From: Arctopsyche grandis
Lineage: Eukaryota > Arthropoda > Insecta > Trichoptera > Hydropsychidae
Direction of reading: 5' to 3'
NCBI RefSeq assembly: GCF_051622035.1
Contig: NC_135355.1
Span: 20,267,486-20,331,485, forward strand
DNA: 64,000 nucleotides
Below the pieces are notes generated by a model, which worked only from the letters and a program-made list of their open reading frames with translations, made no database searches and had not been told where the DNA came from. How positions within the stretch are numbered: position 1 is the stretch's first letter; each line of letters begins with the position of its first letter. A program made the position numbers and the translations under genes. Shown one piece after another: positions 42,224 through 52,514 of the stretch.

Positions 42224-43167
42224 CAGTGGTTCTCAAGTGCGGCCACGGTGGCCGCATGCGGCCACTAGTGGATTTTACTGCGGCCACCAGCGACTTAATA
42301 GTAAATAATACTAATATTTAAAAAAAATTTAATATATTTTAAAAACTACAAAAAAGTAACTTAACAATAATATTATAGAAACCATGCTCATCAACGACAA
42401 ACTAAAATTATAGCGAAAAGCCTTGTGACAGAAGTTGAAAATGACAATTTTATCTTATGTTAGTGATTTCATAGATAAGATGACAGAAATAACTTCAAAA
42501 TTAAAATAATAGAGTGTCTTAAATCTATGAATCTGGAACTTGATAAAAGGTTCGACGAATTGAATATTTTTAAAACTGTTTCTTTTGTATCTTCCCCTTA
42601 TATTATGATGACAAATGAAAATTTCATAGTACTACAATATAGATTAAAATCATTTTCAGTATTGAGATTTATTAACTGGGCTAACGTAAAATATGCATTA
42701 TTAGAAATTAGTCATGATCAAGTACTTAATAACCATTTTAATAATATTTCGGTTCAAAAATTTTGGTCGGAAATATACGTTGACAATGAAACAAACCAAT
42801 ATACAGATTTGGCAACAATTGCTTTATTAATATTGTCTATTTTTCCCACTACCGTATATTGCGAAAGATCATTCAGTGTAATGCACTTTATTAAATACAA
42901 ATTTAGAAACCAACTGACAGACGCAAACTTAGAAGCAGCAATGCGGCTTGCATTGGAAGAAAGGAGTATTGAGCAATTTCCATTTGCATTATTATTAAAT
43001 AAGTAGATACCAAAATGTTAAAATTTCTTTTATTTTATGAATAAATTGATCCACTTTTTTTGTAACTTTAATTTATTTGATTAAATTTGGTGCGGCCACC
43101 AGACATTTCCATGGGACCACTATTATCACCTGTGCGGCCACGGTAAAATTTCGCCTGTGAACCACTG
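42224..43167 (+). mobile_element. Internally deleted hAT transposon
   Basis: The termini CAGTGGTTCTCAAGTGCGGC and (inverted) CAGTGGTTCACAGGCGAAAT are hAT-like. Flanks TTCTATAT (42216-42223) and TTCTATAC (43168-43175) match at 7 of 8. Both subterminal regions repeat GCGGCCAC. At 944 bp only the 3' part of the transposase gene remains (42527-43006). Confidence 0.93.
42527..43006 (+). pseudogene. hAT transposase C-terminal fragment (dimerisation domain)
   Basis: The 159-residue open frame ends with LATIALLILSIFPTTVYCER, then SFSVMHFIKYKFRNQLTDAN and LEAAMRLALEE. This is the hAT C-terminal dimerisation domain, as in ZBED/GTF2IRD2-like proteins. The zinc finger and most of the catalytic domain are absent, so it cannot transpose. 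The frame itself is intact, suggesting a fairly recent deletion or residual constraint. Confidence 0.9.
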
Positions 43168-44184
43168 TTCTATACATATACATACGTATGTACTAGATAT
43201 TAATACATATAACCTTTTTTTTAAATGAAGAAATATGTTTCACCCTTTCGATTGGTAAGGGAATCCATTCATGGACATAACGATTTAATTTCGGGTACAT
43301 CGTTTTGAAGTGTAATAAATAGTGTAATAAACAATATAACGAAAAATTTTATATCTTATGAGTTGATTTCTCAAATATTATTTTTTTCCGACCTTCTCTA
43401 GGGATACATGGCAATCACAGTTAGAAACTTTCAGCGTAAATGATAAGTTCGCAAGACTTTTATAGATTTATGTACATATGTCTATTTGAGATTTATATTT
43501 TATTATTGTTCGGAAAGCTTGAATTTAGTTTCACGTATTTAAAAACTTTGACATTAAATGTCTACAAAAAATGACAACAAAGGCAACAAAGGTTAAATGT
43601 TTTCCAGGAGGAATTCTGAAACAAAATTCCTAAAAGTGAGGAAATAAAACAAAGTACTGTTGTTTGCATTTTATGAACGTATGTTTTAGATACATATATG
43701 TACATACATACATATATGTATTTGTATACATAAATAAGAAAAAAAATACGTGGAGCATATTTTATCACGTGAATGCTGTGGTGGTATATAATATATAATA
43801 TACGAATATAATTACAAAAGAAAAAGACTTCTATATATACTGTTTGCTACCAATGTTTTCTCTAGGCAAATTAGTCTGTGAGCATTTAGCGTGAACTATT
43901 GAAAATTTATTTATTTAATTAATTTGTAATTTAAGTTCCGCAAAAAATATTTCTTAAAAAGAGTTTCCACACCCGGATAAAATCTTACGTATGAACGAAT
44001 TCTACACGGAGGTTCGCAAGCCCGTCTTCATGGGTTCTGCTATTCATATTTAAAATATAAGCGTATACGTATGTATGCCTTGACGTATTTATCAACCATT
44101 GATTTAAATTATCGTGCATTTCAATGGGTGACCATATCGTGCATTTCAACCAATTTAAAACATATTGAAAAAAAATATTATACG

Positions 44185-44297
44185 CTGAATTGTCGTTGCG
44201 CTGAATAGTCCATGCGCTGAAATGTCGTTGCGCTGAGTTGTCTGCGCCGAAAGGTCGGCGCTAAGTTGGTTTGCGCTGAGATGTCGGTGCGCCGTTT
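44185..44297 (+). repeat. Degenerate short tandem repeat (GCGCTGAnnTGTCG)
   Basis: At least six diverged units of about 16-18 bp follow one another, for example GCGCTGAATTGTCGTT, GCGCTGAAATGTCGTT and GCGCTGAGATGTCGGT. It may be the core of an unrecognised MITE. Confidence 0.75.
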
Positions 44298-44618
44298 GTT
44301 GTGCTCATACTGAAATCTCAATTATATTTTTTTCTTAAAGATGTATGTATTATTGTGTAAGGATTTACTGAAAATCAAAGGAAAATTGTGTTGTAAGCGT
44401 ATTTACGTATAAATACTAAATTTACGTATAAATACAATGTTATTGAGCTTCACGCTTCTGTGCCTCGAGGAAATAGCAAAAGCTTAATGGAATTTTTAAA
44501 CAGCCGTTCAGACCGTGTGACCTTTTGGTAAATTGATTTTTTCCCAACGGTATATATCGGTATGTATGTATGTACATATATTGCTATCCTCTGCAAAAAT
44601 CTGAAGATATAAATATCT

Positions 44619-45008
44619 TCATATGTATATATGTATGTACATATAAATACATATGTATATATGTATGTACATATAAATACATATGTATATATGTATGTAT
44701 ATATGTATGTACATATAAATACATATGTATATATGTATGTACATATAAATACATATGTATATATGTATGTATATATGTATGTACATATAAATACATATGT
44801 ATATATGTATGTACATATAAATACATATGTATATATGTATGTATATATGTATGTACATATAAATACATATGTATATATGTATGTACATATAAATACATAT
44901 GTATATATGTATGTACATATAAATACAAATGTATATATGTATGTACATATAAATACATATGTTAATATGTATGTACATATAAATACATATGTATATATGT
45001 ATGTATTC
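44619..45008. repeat. Minisatellite with 30- and 42-bp units
   Basis: The basic unit is 30 bp (ATATGTATATATGTATGTAC plus ATATAAATAC). A 42-bp variant carries an extra TATATATGTATG. They alternate 30-42 three times in the middle and end in pure 30-bp units. Unit lengths divisible by 3 and absence of stops keep several frames open on both strands; this is not coding. Confidence 0.95.
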
Positions 45009-45329
45009 GCATTATGATATCGCATAATAATATTTTTGCCGATCCGCTTAGAAACTTTTACGCTATTGTTTTCGGCTTTTTCTAAACTGGTAATATGAAG
45101 GTAACATTATAGGAAAAGTTATGTTATGTACAGCCAACAGGATCGTGCGGTAGATTTTCTCCGTATTATGCAAGTCTTCGAAATGCCTCCCCCAAAATGA
45201 TTTTTCTAACCTTCGATTGTGATTTAAAAAAAACTGCACAAAGTGTACGAATACTATTACAAACCTCCTTTATTTTTGATTTTAAAATATGAACTACTTT
45301 AAAATAACGATATCAACTATGACAATCAA

Positions 45330-45623
45330 CTACAATGAAGGGTAATCTACATACTGCAGTTTTACCCTTCTAGCTTTAGCTTCAGCAAATTTGTTAATTA
45401 GGGATAGGGTGTAGTATAGAGTGGCAGCTAATGTAGATTCAATAGAAATTAATGACAGATGTCTAAGTTTTCTTTGGCTTATTGAACTTCTTATGTAGTG
45501 TTCTATTAATTTTAATTTGGAAAAACTTCTTTTCCCACTAGCTACAGGAACAAGGAGTGTTAATAAGATTCTCAGAGATACAGCAGTATTTGGATACAAA
45601 GTAATCAAGTTATTTTGGTACAA
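45330..45623 (-). pseudogene. hAT transposase C-terminal fragment
   Basis: The minus-strand frame reads PNTAVSLRILLTLLVPVASG, then KRSFSKLKLIEHYIRSSISQ, RKLRHLSLISIES and FAEAKARR. This is the C-terminal dimerisation region of ZMYM/TTF-zinc-finger-type hAT transposases. Only about 97 codons remain, with no termini or upstream domains identified nearby. It is a different lineage from the 42527 fragment. Confidence 0.88.
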
Positions 45624-46111
45624 ATAATTTAAAACACCCTAAGGTTTCATAGAATATGGTAGCAGCATTCGAGATACAACACGGAATTATTCTTGAAGAT
45701 CATTTGCACTTTTATGTGATTCATTTTCGAACGAAAGAATTGACTGGAGACTGGTACAATAATTTTCTAGCGTTTTTCTAGAATACATATGTATGTATGT
45801 ATATCTTTGAGTTTTAAAATGTCATAAAAAAACTGAAAAAATTTGCTATGGGTTTCCGAAGCGTGAATCGTTCATTCAGAGAATTAAAGGTAATTTCAAG
45901 AATATAATTGTAAAATTTGATTTTAAATTTATTCTCCTCTGTCAAGTCAAGGGTTCATTGACAGTTTTTTCATAGAAAAATTGTATTTTGATTTCGCTGC
46001 TTATGCTTTAGGTGCCGCCTGATGTGGCCGCATCACTGTATCATACAGCACGGCACGGCCCCGACAGCTAACTTTATATGTACATATGTATAGGTACAAT
46101 AAGTATCAATT

Positions 46112-46540
46112 CGGTGACCGTCATCGCATCGAAAGGTCGAAAAATCTAAAATGTTAGTTTACCATGAATACATATGAAAAGCGGGTAGTATATATATCAG
46201 TGGCGTGCGGTAAAACTCTCTCTCCCCCCGTCGTACAGCCTCACTTATTTTCGCGAGGAGGATACAAGAGGAACAGACTTTTCTTCCCGTATCCTGCCCG
46301 CGCACATAAAGCAAGGCTGCACGACAATAATAGTAATCTTACGTGAAATATAAAAGAGGTATGTAATAAGAGAGATAATTTAACCGCATGCCACTGATAT
46401 ATATTATATATACATAGTACCGTTTACCATGCATACATTATTTTTGATCTTTCGACTTATGATCTTTCGATTTTCGATCTTTGCTTTCCGATATTTGCTT
46501 TTTCGATCTTTCGACCTTTCGATGCCGTGATGTAGACCCG
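46112..46540. mobile_element. GGTCTCC-family element with nested CAGTGGCG MITE
   Basis: The outer ends are CGGTGACCGTCATCGCATCG and, inverted, CGGGTCTACATCACGGCATC. AAAGGTCG near the left pairs with CGACCTTT near the right. The right arm holds the GATCTTTCGACTTATGATC and GATTTTCGATCTTTGC blocks. The nested MITE occupies 46198-46396 at the same internal position as in the 37728 copy. Confidence 0.8.
46198..46396. mobile_element. Nested CAGTGGCG MITE, 199 bp
   Basis: The termini CAGTGGCGTGCGGTAAAACT and (inverted) CAGTGGCATGCGGTTAAATT. Flanking TATATATA-like DNA obscures the target duplication. It contains an extra stretch around 46325-46370 compared with the 37799 copy. Confidence 0.8.
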
Positions 46541-46703
46541 AAAGTTTTATATACATATGTACATACATATGTACATCTTAGTAAAATGAAAATGTAATTT
46601 TATATCCTTGTATGGTGAATAAGAACTTTAAGTAATAGGTCAATTTCTATAAATAATACATATGTATGTATATGTATATATTTAGGAAAACATTTTTACA
46701 AGT

Positions 46704-46880
46704 TACTGGTTGGCTGGGTGACCAATCCTCAAATCCATACAGAATTAAGCTTCATTGTTCCCAGCCAGCTCAGGTGCACTACATGCCGCAGTTTGTTCTC
46801 TTGTCCTGTGGCACGTACCAGTTGCATAGCTTTGTCACCTGTTCCAGGAGGCATCAAGCTCCTCAACCAGATTTCTGTTA
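46704..46880. other. Coding-like GC-balanced patch, unidentified
   Basis: The composition is clearly less AT-rich than its surroundings and frames are open on both strands (plus: IHTELSFIVPSQLRCTTC; minus: WLRSLMPPGTGDKAMQLVRA). No family is recognised. It could be a fragment of a retrocopy or of a transposon gene. Confidence 0.25.
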
Positions 46881-47154
46881 GCTTGGATTTTTTTAAATCT
46901 AAAATATGCTGATTTGGTTGAGTGATTGTTTTATTTGAGATCGTAAATACATATATTCTAATATTATATTTGTTTTTACTTATTGATTTGTTTCATATAT
47001 TTGTTTTTTATCTTATTTTGTATTTGCATCCATGTTTATTTTTGTATCTTTTGTTTGTTTGGCTATAGTATCGACTTGGAGCAATTCTGTAATTTCACTA
47101 TGGCAAAATTTTAAATAAAATAAAATAAAATAAACAGAAATTATCGACGACATA

Positions 47155-47517
47155 ATGAGAGGATTTAAAGACCTGTTAATTCTATCGGAAGGCGCACGTG
47201 CTTTATTTGAAGTTAACGTGTGTATCTGTCATTCCCGCACAATAATAATTTCGAGAAAGTTCGCCGGAAACTTTCCACGAATGATAACCTTAAGAGAGCT
47301 TAATCAAAACTTTGGAAAACGGCGCGGCTGGCAATTAAGCCATGATCAACCACACAGAACCGTATTATCAGCCATCGCAATGATATATAAACTTCACAGT
47401 GCGCATTTCAAACGTGAAATTCGACTAGAGAGCAGGGTCATGAATAATAGGCTCAATTTTATAAATAGACCCCGTTGCGAAGTGAATTACATATCGGGGT
47501 TCCGAATTCTCGGATGA
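47155..47517 (+). other. Unassigned 120-codon open frame
   Basis: ATG-initiated, with a more balanced base composition than the neighbours. It contains FAGNFPRMITLRELNQNFGK and FINRPRCEVNYISGF. No domain, promoter or homology is recognised. A chance frame or a decayed element is more likely than a gene. Confidence 0.2.
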
Positions 47518-48629
47518 AGGCAAACCTGGTACCATAATTGACCTTAGGGTTCAACCCTAACTATACATAAGAGTTTCTTGTGAAATATACATAATATGTA
47601 CTTTCAATAAATACAATGTTTGAGATAAATATCAACATTACGAATAAAACAATAGTATACATAGAATAATAATAAAAAATAAATATATAAATAATAATAA
47701 TAATTATAATAGGATTTAAACGAAAAAAAAAATAGTGTGGCCAGAACACTATCCCAATAAACATGTTTCAATAGAAAATATTCAATATAAAATAGTATTA
47801 ACAGTGGGAAAAAATCCCAAGTGAAAATACGTACTTTTGACTTTTGATTTGAACTGGACGACTACTTAGAGAAATTGGAAAGCTGAAAAGTACTAAAAAT
47901 AAAATATAAAATACCCAACTATAGGTTGTGATATTTATTTCGAACAGGAAATTGACAGATTTTGAGACATCGACCGAACAACACGAAGATATAGAAAAAT
48001 CGCAAGATTTAAAAAACACATATTTATATCTCCAAATCTCGAGCCAATCAACATTTTTTATTACCAGATTCGTGTTAACTGGGCATAGATCTATAAGGAA
48101 AGTCATATTTATCGTGTCGAACAGTATAATCAATACAGAAAAAAGCTAACCATTGTATGTACTACTAAGAATGACCTCATAACAATTTATATAATAACAC
48201 AAATATTTTAATTATAACACATGAATGTAAATTTAATATTAAAAGTATCAATGTTAAATTATATACATATGTATGTACATATGTACATACATACATATGT
48301 AGGTATAATAATTCAGTTAAATAGATTATGTGCACCTGAGTGCCATTTATTTTTATATTTTTAACACCCCGGAAAGTTCGATGATGAGTAAGTGTAACGA
48401 ATTTCTGATTAAATTTTTAACATGGTTTCAAAATAATTTAAGAAGCGAACCTTGACAAATTATACTCGACGGATTAAATATATTATTAGACGGATTTCAA
48501 CTTGAAGGTAATCTTTACCAAAGAAAGTTCAACTTAATACTCTCACCAAATAAATTCCAACAACTGATTATGAATTTAATTAATAAAGATCAGCCTATAT
48601 AAATAAAATGTCATACATATAATATATAT

Positions 48630-49405
48630 CGGTCTCCGTGACGAGCCGGAATGTTAAATTACCGAAAACGCAAATATCGGAAGGCAAAGATCGAAAATCG
48701 AAAGATCTTAAGTCGAAAGATAAAAAAAAGGGTGCAGGTAAACATATTGCATATGTATGTATATATGTTACACCGAATCTGTGAAATTGTCTTTTACACG
48801 CATTCGGCTAGACAATTGCCAAATGCGTGAAAAATGCAAACATGTTGCCCAGTTCACGGATTCCGTAAATTCTTTGGCGAATGCGTGTATTCGCCAAGAA
48901 TTTGTCTGCCCAAAGCATGGAGTCGGCAAATAGACAGCAGCTCTCCGGTGTTGTTTTTTAGAACTGGACAGCGTGGACAAGTGTCAAAGTGACAGCTGAA
49001 TGAGGATGTTTAATTTATATATTATTATGTATAATATGACTACATACATATGTTTCGATCATCTCATATGACTTATACATAGATTAATGTCATTTTTATA
49101 CATTTTGATCAATATTTTAACAGTGAAACATATGTATGTAGTCATAGTTATACATAATAATATGTAACTTAAACTAAATTAAACATCCTTATTCAGCTGT
49201 CACTTTGACACTTGGTTATAATATAACACGCTGTCCAGTTCACGCATTCGGAAAAGAATTTACGGAATCCGTGAACTGGGCAACGTGCTTGCATTTTTCA
49301 TGCATTCGGCAATTCTCTTGCCGAATGCTTTTAATAGACAATTTCATGGATTCGGTGTAACATATGCATGATAAACGAATATTTTCGACTTTTTCACGGT
49401 CACCC
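48630..49405. mobile_element. GGTCTCC-family element split by a fold-back element
   Basis: The left part (48630-48765) begins CGGTCTCCGTGACGAGCCGG and carries the AAATATCGGAAGGCAAAGAT and AGATCTTAAGTCGAAAG blocks. The right part (49363-49405) reads ATAAACGAATATTTTCGACT and ends CACGGTCACCC, matching the inverted left end of the 37728 copy. Between them sits the independent element 48766-49362. Confidence 0.75.
48766..49362. mobile_element. Fold-back element with long inverted arms, ~597 bp
   Basis: The left end TGTTACACCGAATCTGTGAA and inverted right end TGTTACACCGAATCCATGAA begin arms of roughly 200-290 bp. They share CACGCATTCGGC, CAGTTCACGGATTCCGTAAA, GTGTCAAAGTGACAGCTGAA and GACTACATACATATG. 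The right arm has lost a block present in the left (CGGCAAATAGACAGCAGCTC region). The small central loop lies near 49060-49120. Confidence 0.88.
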
Positions 49406-49508
49406 ATAATAATCATATTAGTGGTCAAAAGGATTTAAAATTATGACATAAGTGGTTCGTGAGGTCCGAAATGTTGGCGATCGCTGATCTAATGACATTT
49501 GATTAGTT

Positions 49509-49704
49509 CTAAAAAACAACACCGGAGCGCCGTTGTCTATTTGCCGACTTCACGTTTTGAGCAAACAAATTCTTGCCGATTACACGCATTCGCCAAACAA
49601 TTTGCCGAATCCGTGAACTGGGCGACGTGATTGCATTTTTCACGCATTCGGCAATTCTCTTGCCGAATGTGTGTAATAGAAAATTTCACGGATTCGGTGT
49701 AACA
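49509..49704. mobile_element. Single-arm copy of the TGTTACACCG fold-back family
   Basis: This matches the right half of 48766-49362 inverted at its left arm. It begins AAAAAACAACACCGGAGCGC, passes CTATTTGCCGACT and ACACGCATTCGCC, and ends CACGGATTCGGTGTAACA. It retains the block deleted from the right arm of its neighbour. Confidence 0.85.
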
Positions 49705-50276
49705 TATACATACATATGCAAGTGCCATAATCGCTTATTGCATATTGAAATTGCATTGCACGTGGCTAAATTCATATGTACTTGACTTTAATATCATAAA
49801 AATTATGTAATTTCGTTTATAAGATACCAAACAAGGTTAGTTTGAATAAATGACACAAGAATTCACAATGTTTTGTACGATATAATTTATCTCGACGATA
49901 TCGGATGACCCGTAACGAGCGCTATGTCAAGATTTTCGGAACGGGTTTTTTCGAAACGGAAAATCGACAATTGTAACGACTTATTTAATTTATTGAACTC
50001 CATTTAGTACAAATGTATTTGTTAGAACAGGGTTTCTTAATCTTTTTGAGCAATTTGATTTAGCAATTCAATCAATTATAATAATATAAAAGATATGTTG
50101 TTTTTATTGGCGACATTACATGAATCTTATAAATTTGAACCTTGACTTTGATTAAATTTTGACAAAACATCAAATCTTGTGATACCGGTGAGACATTAGT
50201 CTCATATTTGCATGTATGTAAACGTGCACTCTGACCAACTCAGATGGCGTTCATACATATGTACATATGTATATCC

Positions 50277-50649
<373 letters not shown>

Positions 50650-50740
<91 letters not shown>
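50650..50740. repeat. (TA)n microsatellite between two LINE tails
   Basis: A pure TA array directly joins the AAGAAGAAGA tail of the left LINE fragment to the ATCATCATCATC tail of the right RTE element. Confidence 0.97.
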
Positions 50741-50743
<3 letters not shown>

Positions 50744-52400
50744 TCATCATCATTTACAGCCACTCGCCATTTACTGCTGGATGAAGGCCTCTCCAACACG
50801 CTTCCACCTGTCTCTGTTTTGCGCAACATTCATCCATCTCACCCCGCACATTTTCCTAATTTCGTTCACCCATCTTCCTTGCGGTCTTCCTTTTACCCTT
50901 TTGCATTCTCTCGGGTACCATTCAAGCACTTCTTTTGTCCACCTTTCGTCCATCCTCCTAGCTACGTGACCCGCCCATTGCCATTTCAATCTCTTCACTC
51001 TATCCACTATGTCCACTACTCTTGTCATACTTCTCACCCACGTGTTCCACCTTCTGTCTTTCCTCGTTATGCCAAGCATACAGCGCTCCATACTTCTTTG
51101 AGTGCATTGGATTTTATGTAGCATCTTGGTGTTCAGTGTCCAAGTTTCACATCCATACGTCATCACTGGCAAAACGCATTGATCAAAGATCTTTTTCTTC
51201 AGGCAGAGTGGCATTTTTGATTTAAAAACAGCATTCATCCGTCCAAATGCACTCCATCCTAATTTCATACATCTCTTTATCTCTTCATCTTTACTACCTG
51301 ACATGTCAATTATTTGACCTAAATATAAATAATTATTTACTACTTCTACTGGTTTATCATCTAATGGGATGCTATCAGGCATGCAATAACTATTGAACAT
51401 TAGTTTGGTCTTATCTACGTTAATTTTTAATCCTACTTTTCTACTTTCCCTGTCCAGCTGTGTTAGTCTGTTAAGTAGTTCAGCTGCATCACGAGCTATT
51501 AAAACTATATCGTCTGCGAACCGTAGGTGACTCAAGAAACGACCGTTGATGCTTACTCCGGCTGTGTCCCACTCCAAGTTCCTGAAAACTCCCTCAAGCA
51601 CCGCATTGAATAACTTGGGCGAGATTTTATCTCCTTGTCTTACTCCTTTTCCTATGCTAAATCTATCTGTACCTGAGAAAATTTTAACCGAAGCTGTGGC
51701 ATTCTTATATGTATATTGCAGCTAACAGCCCCACATAGGGTTCTGGTACTCCCTGTTTTTGTAGAGCGTTAAGTACTGCATTGTGGCTCACTGTATCGAA
51801 GGCTTTCTCATAATCGACGAAACCTAGGCACAATGGCCGTTGATATTCGTTGGCGCGTTCGATTATTTCGCCAACTACTTGGAGGTGGTCCATTGTGCTG
51901 AAATTTGCCCTAAATCCTGCCTGTTCTATAGGTTGGTTCTCGTCGAGGATATTCTTCAGCCTTTCTGTAATAACCTTCGTGAAAAGCTTGTAGACCGCTG
52001 AAAGTAAACTAATGGGTCGGTAGTTCTTGATATCGCTTTTATCACCTTTTTTGTGAATTTAGATGATAGTTGCGTTATTCCATCCTTCTGGTATAGCTTG
52101 GTTCTGGATGCATTTGCTGAAAAGCCTAGCTAAGATATTATTTAGGGGGGAGCCGCCACATTTTAGTAAGTCAATGGGAATATTATCTTCCCCTGGAGTT
52201 TTACCGTTCTTTGCAGTTTTTAGCGCGGCCTCTACTTCGCTAGGCAATACTGCAGGAACCCTTTGGCCGTGTGTCGATTCCAGAGCGGGGAATTGACCGT
52301 TGTTGTTCTCGTATAGTTTTGCATAGAACGTGTAAACTCTGTCTATGATTTCTTCTCTATTCCTAATTATTACTCCGCTCTCTGATCTGATTGCGATCAT
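50740..52400 (-). mobile_element. 5'-truncated RTE-like non-LTR retrotransposon
   Basis: The minus-strand reading gives the RT palm and fingers (KNGKTPGEDNIPIDLLKCGG, FVDYEKAFDTVSHNAV, GVRQGD, RFADDIVLIA) and the C-terminal HGCETW-like motif (YGCETWTL). The end reads KRVKGRPQGRWVNEIRKM and VAQNRDRWKRVGEAF. The upstream endonuclease is missing. There is one in-frame TAA near 52059-52061 and a frame change near 51705, where an extra AT/TA pair interrupts AAIYKNATA. The 3' end is an ATGATGATGA-type tail at 50740. Confidence 0.9.
50771..52400 (-). pseudogene. RTE reverse transcriptase coding remnant
   Basis: Three readable blocks: 52400-52059 (fingers), 51893-51705 (palm A motif) and about 51690-50771 (FADD catalytic motif, thumb and C-terminal domain). 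The first two are in the same frame, separated only by one stop; the third is shifted. It cannot encode a complete polymerase. Confidence 0.88.
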
Positions 52401-52430
52401 TTGGTTTTTGGTTTTGGTTTTGGTTTTTTG

Positions 52431-52433
<3 letters not shown>

Positions 52434-52510
<77 letters not shown>
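52434..52510. repeat. (TA)n microsatellite with adjoining GGTTTT repeats
   Basis: Pure TA of about 75 bases. On its left side (52402-52433) there is a TTTTGG-type short repeat at the truncated 5' edge of the RTE element. Confidence 0.95.

Positions 52511-52514
<4 letters not shown>

Noticed and set aside
44450..45025. Open frames of 119-191 codons on both strands over the 44.6-45.0 kb repeat
   Set aside because: They arise because repeat units are multiples of 3 and lack stops; translations are pure repeats ([12 protein letters not shown] type).
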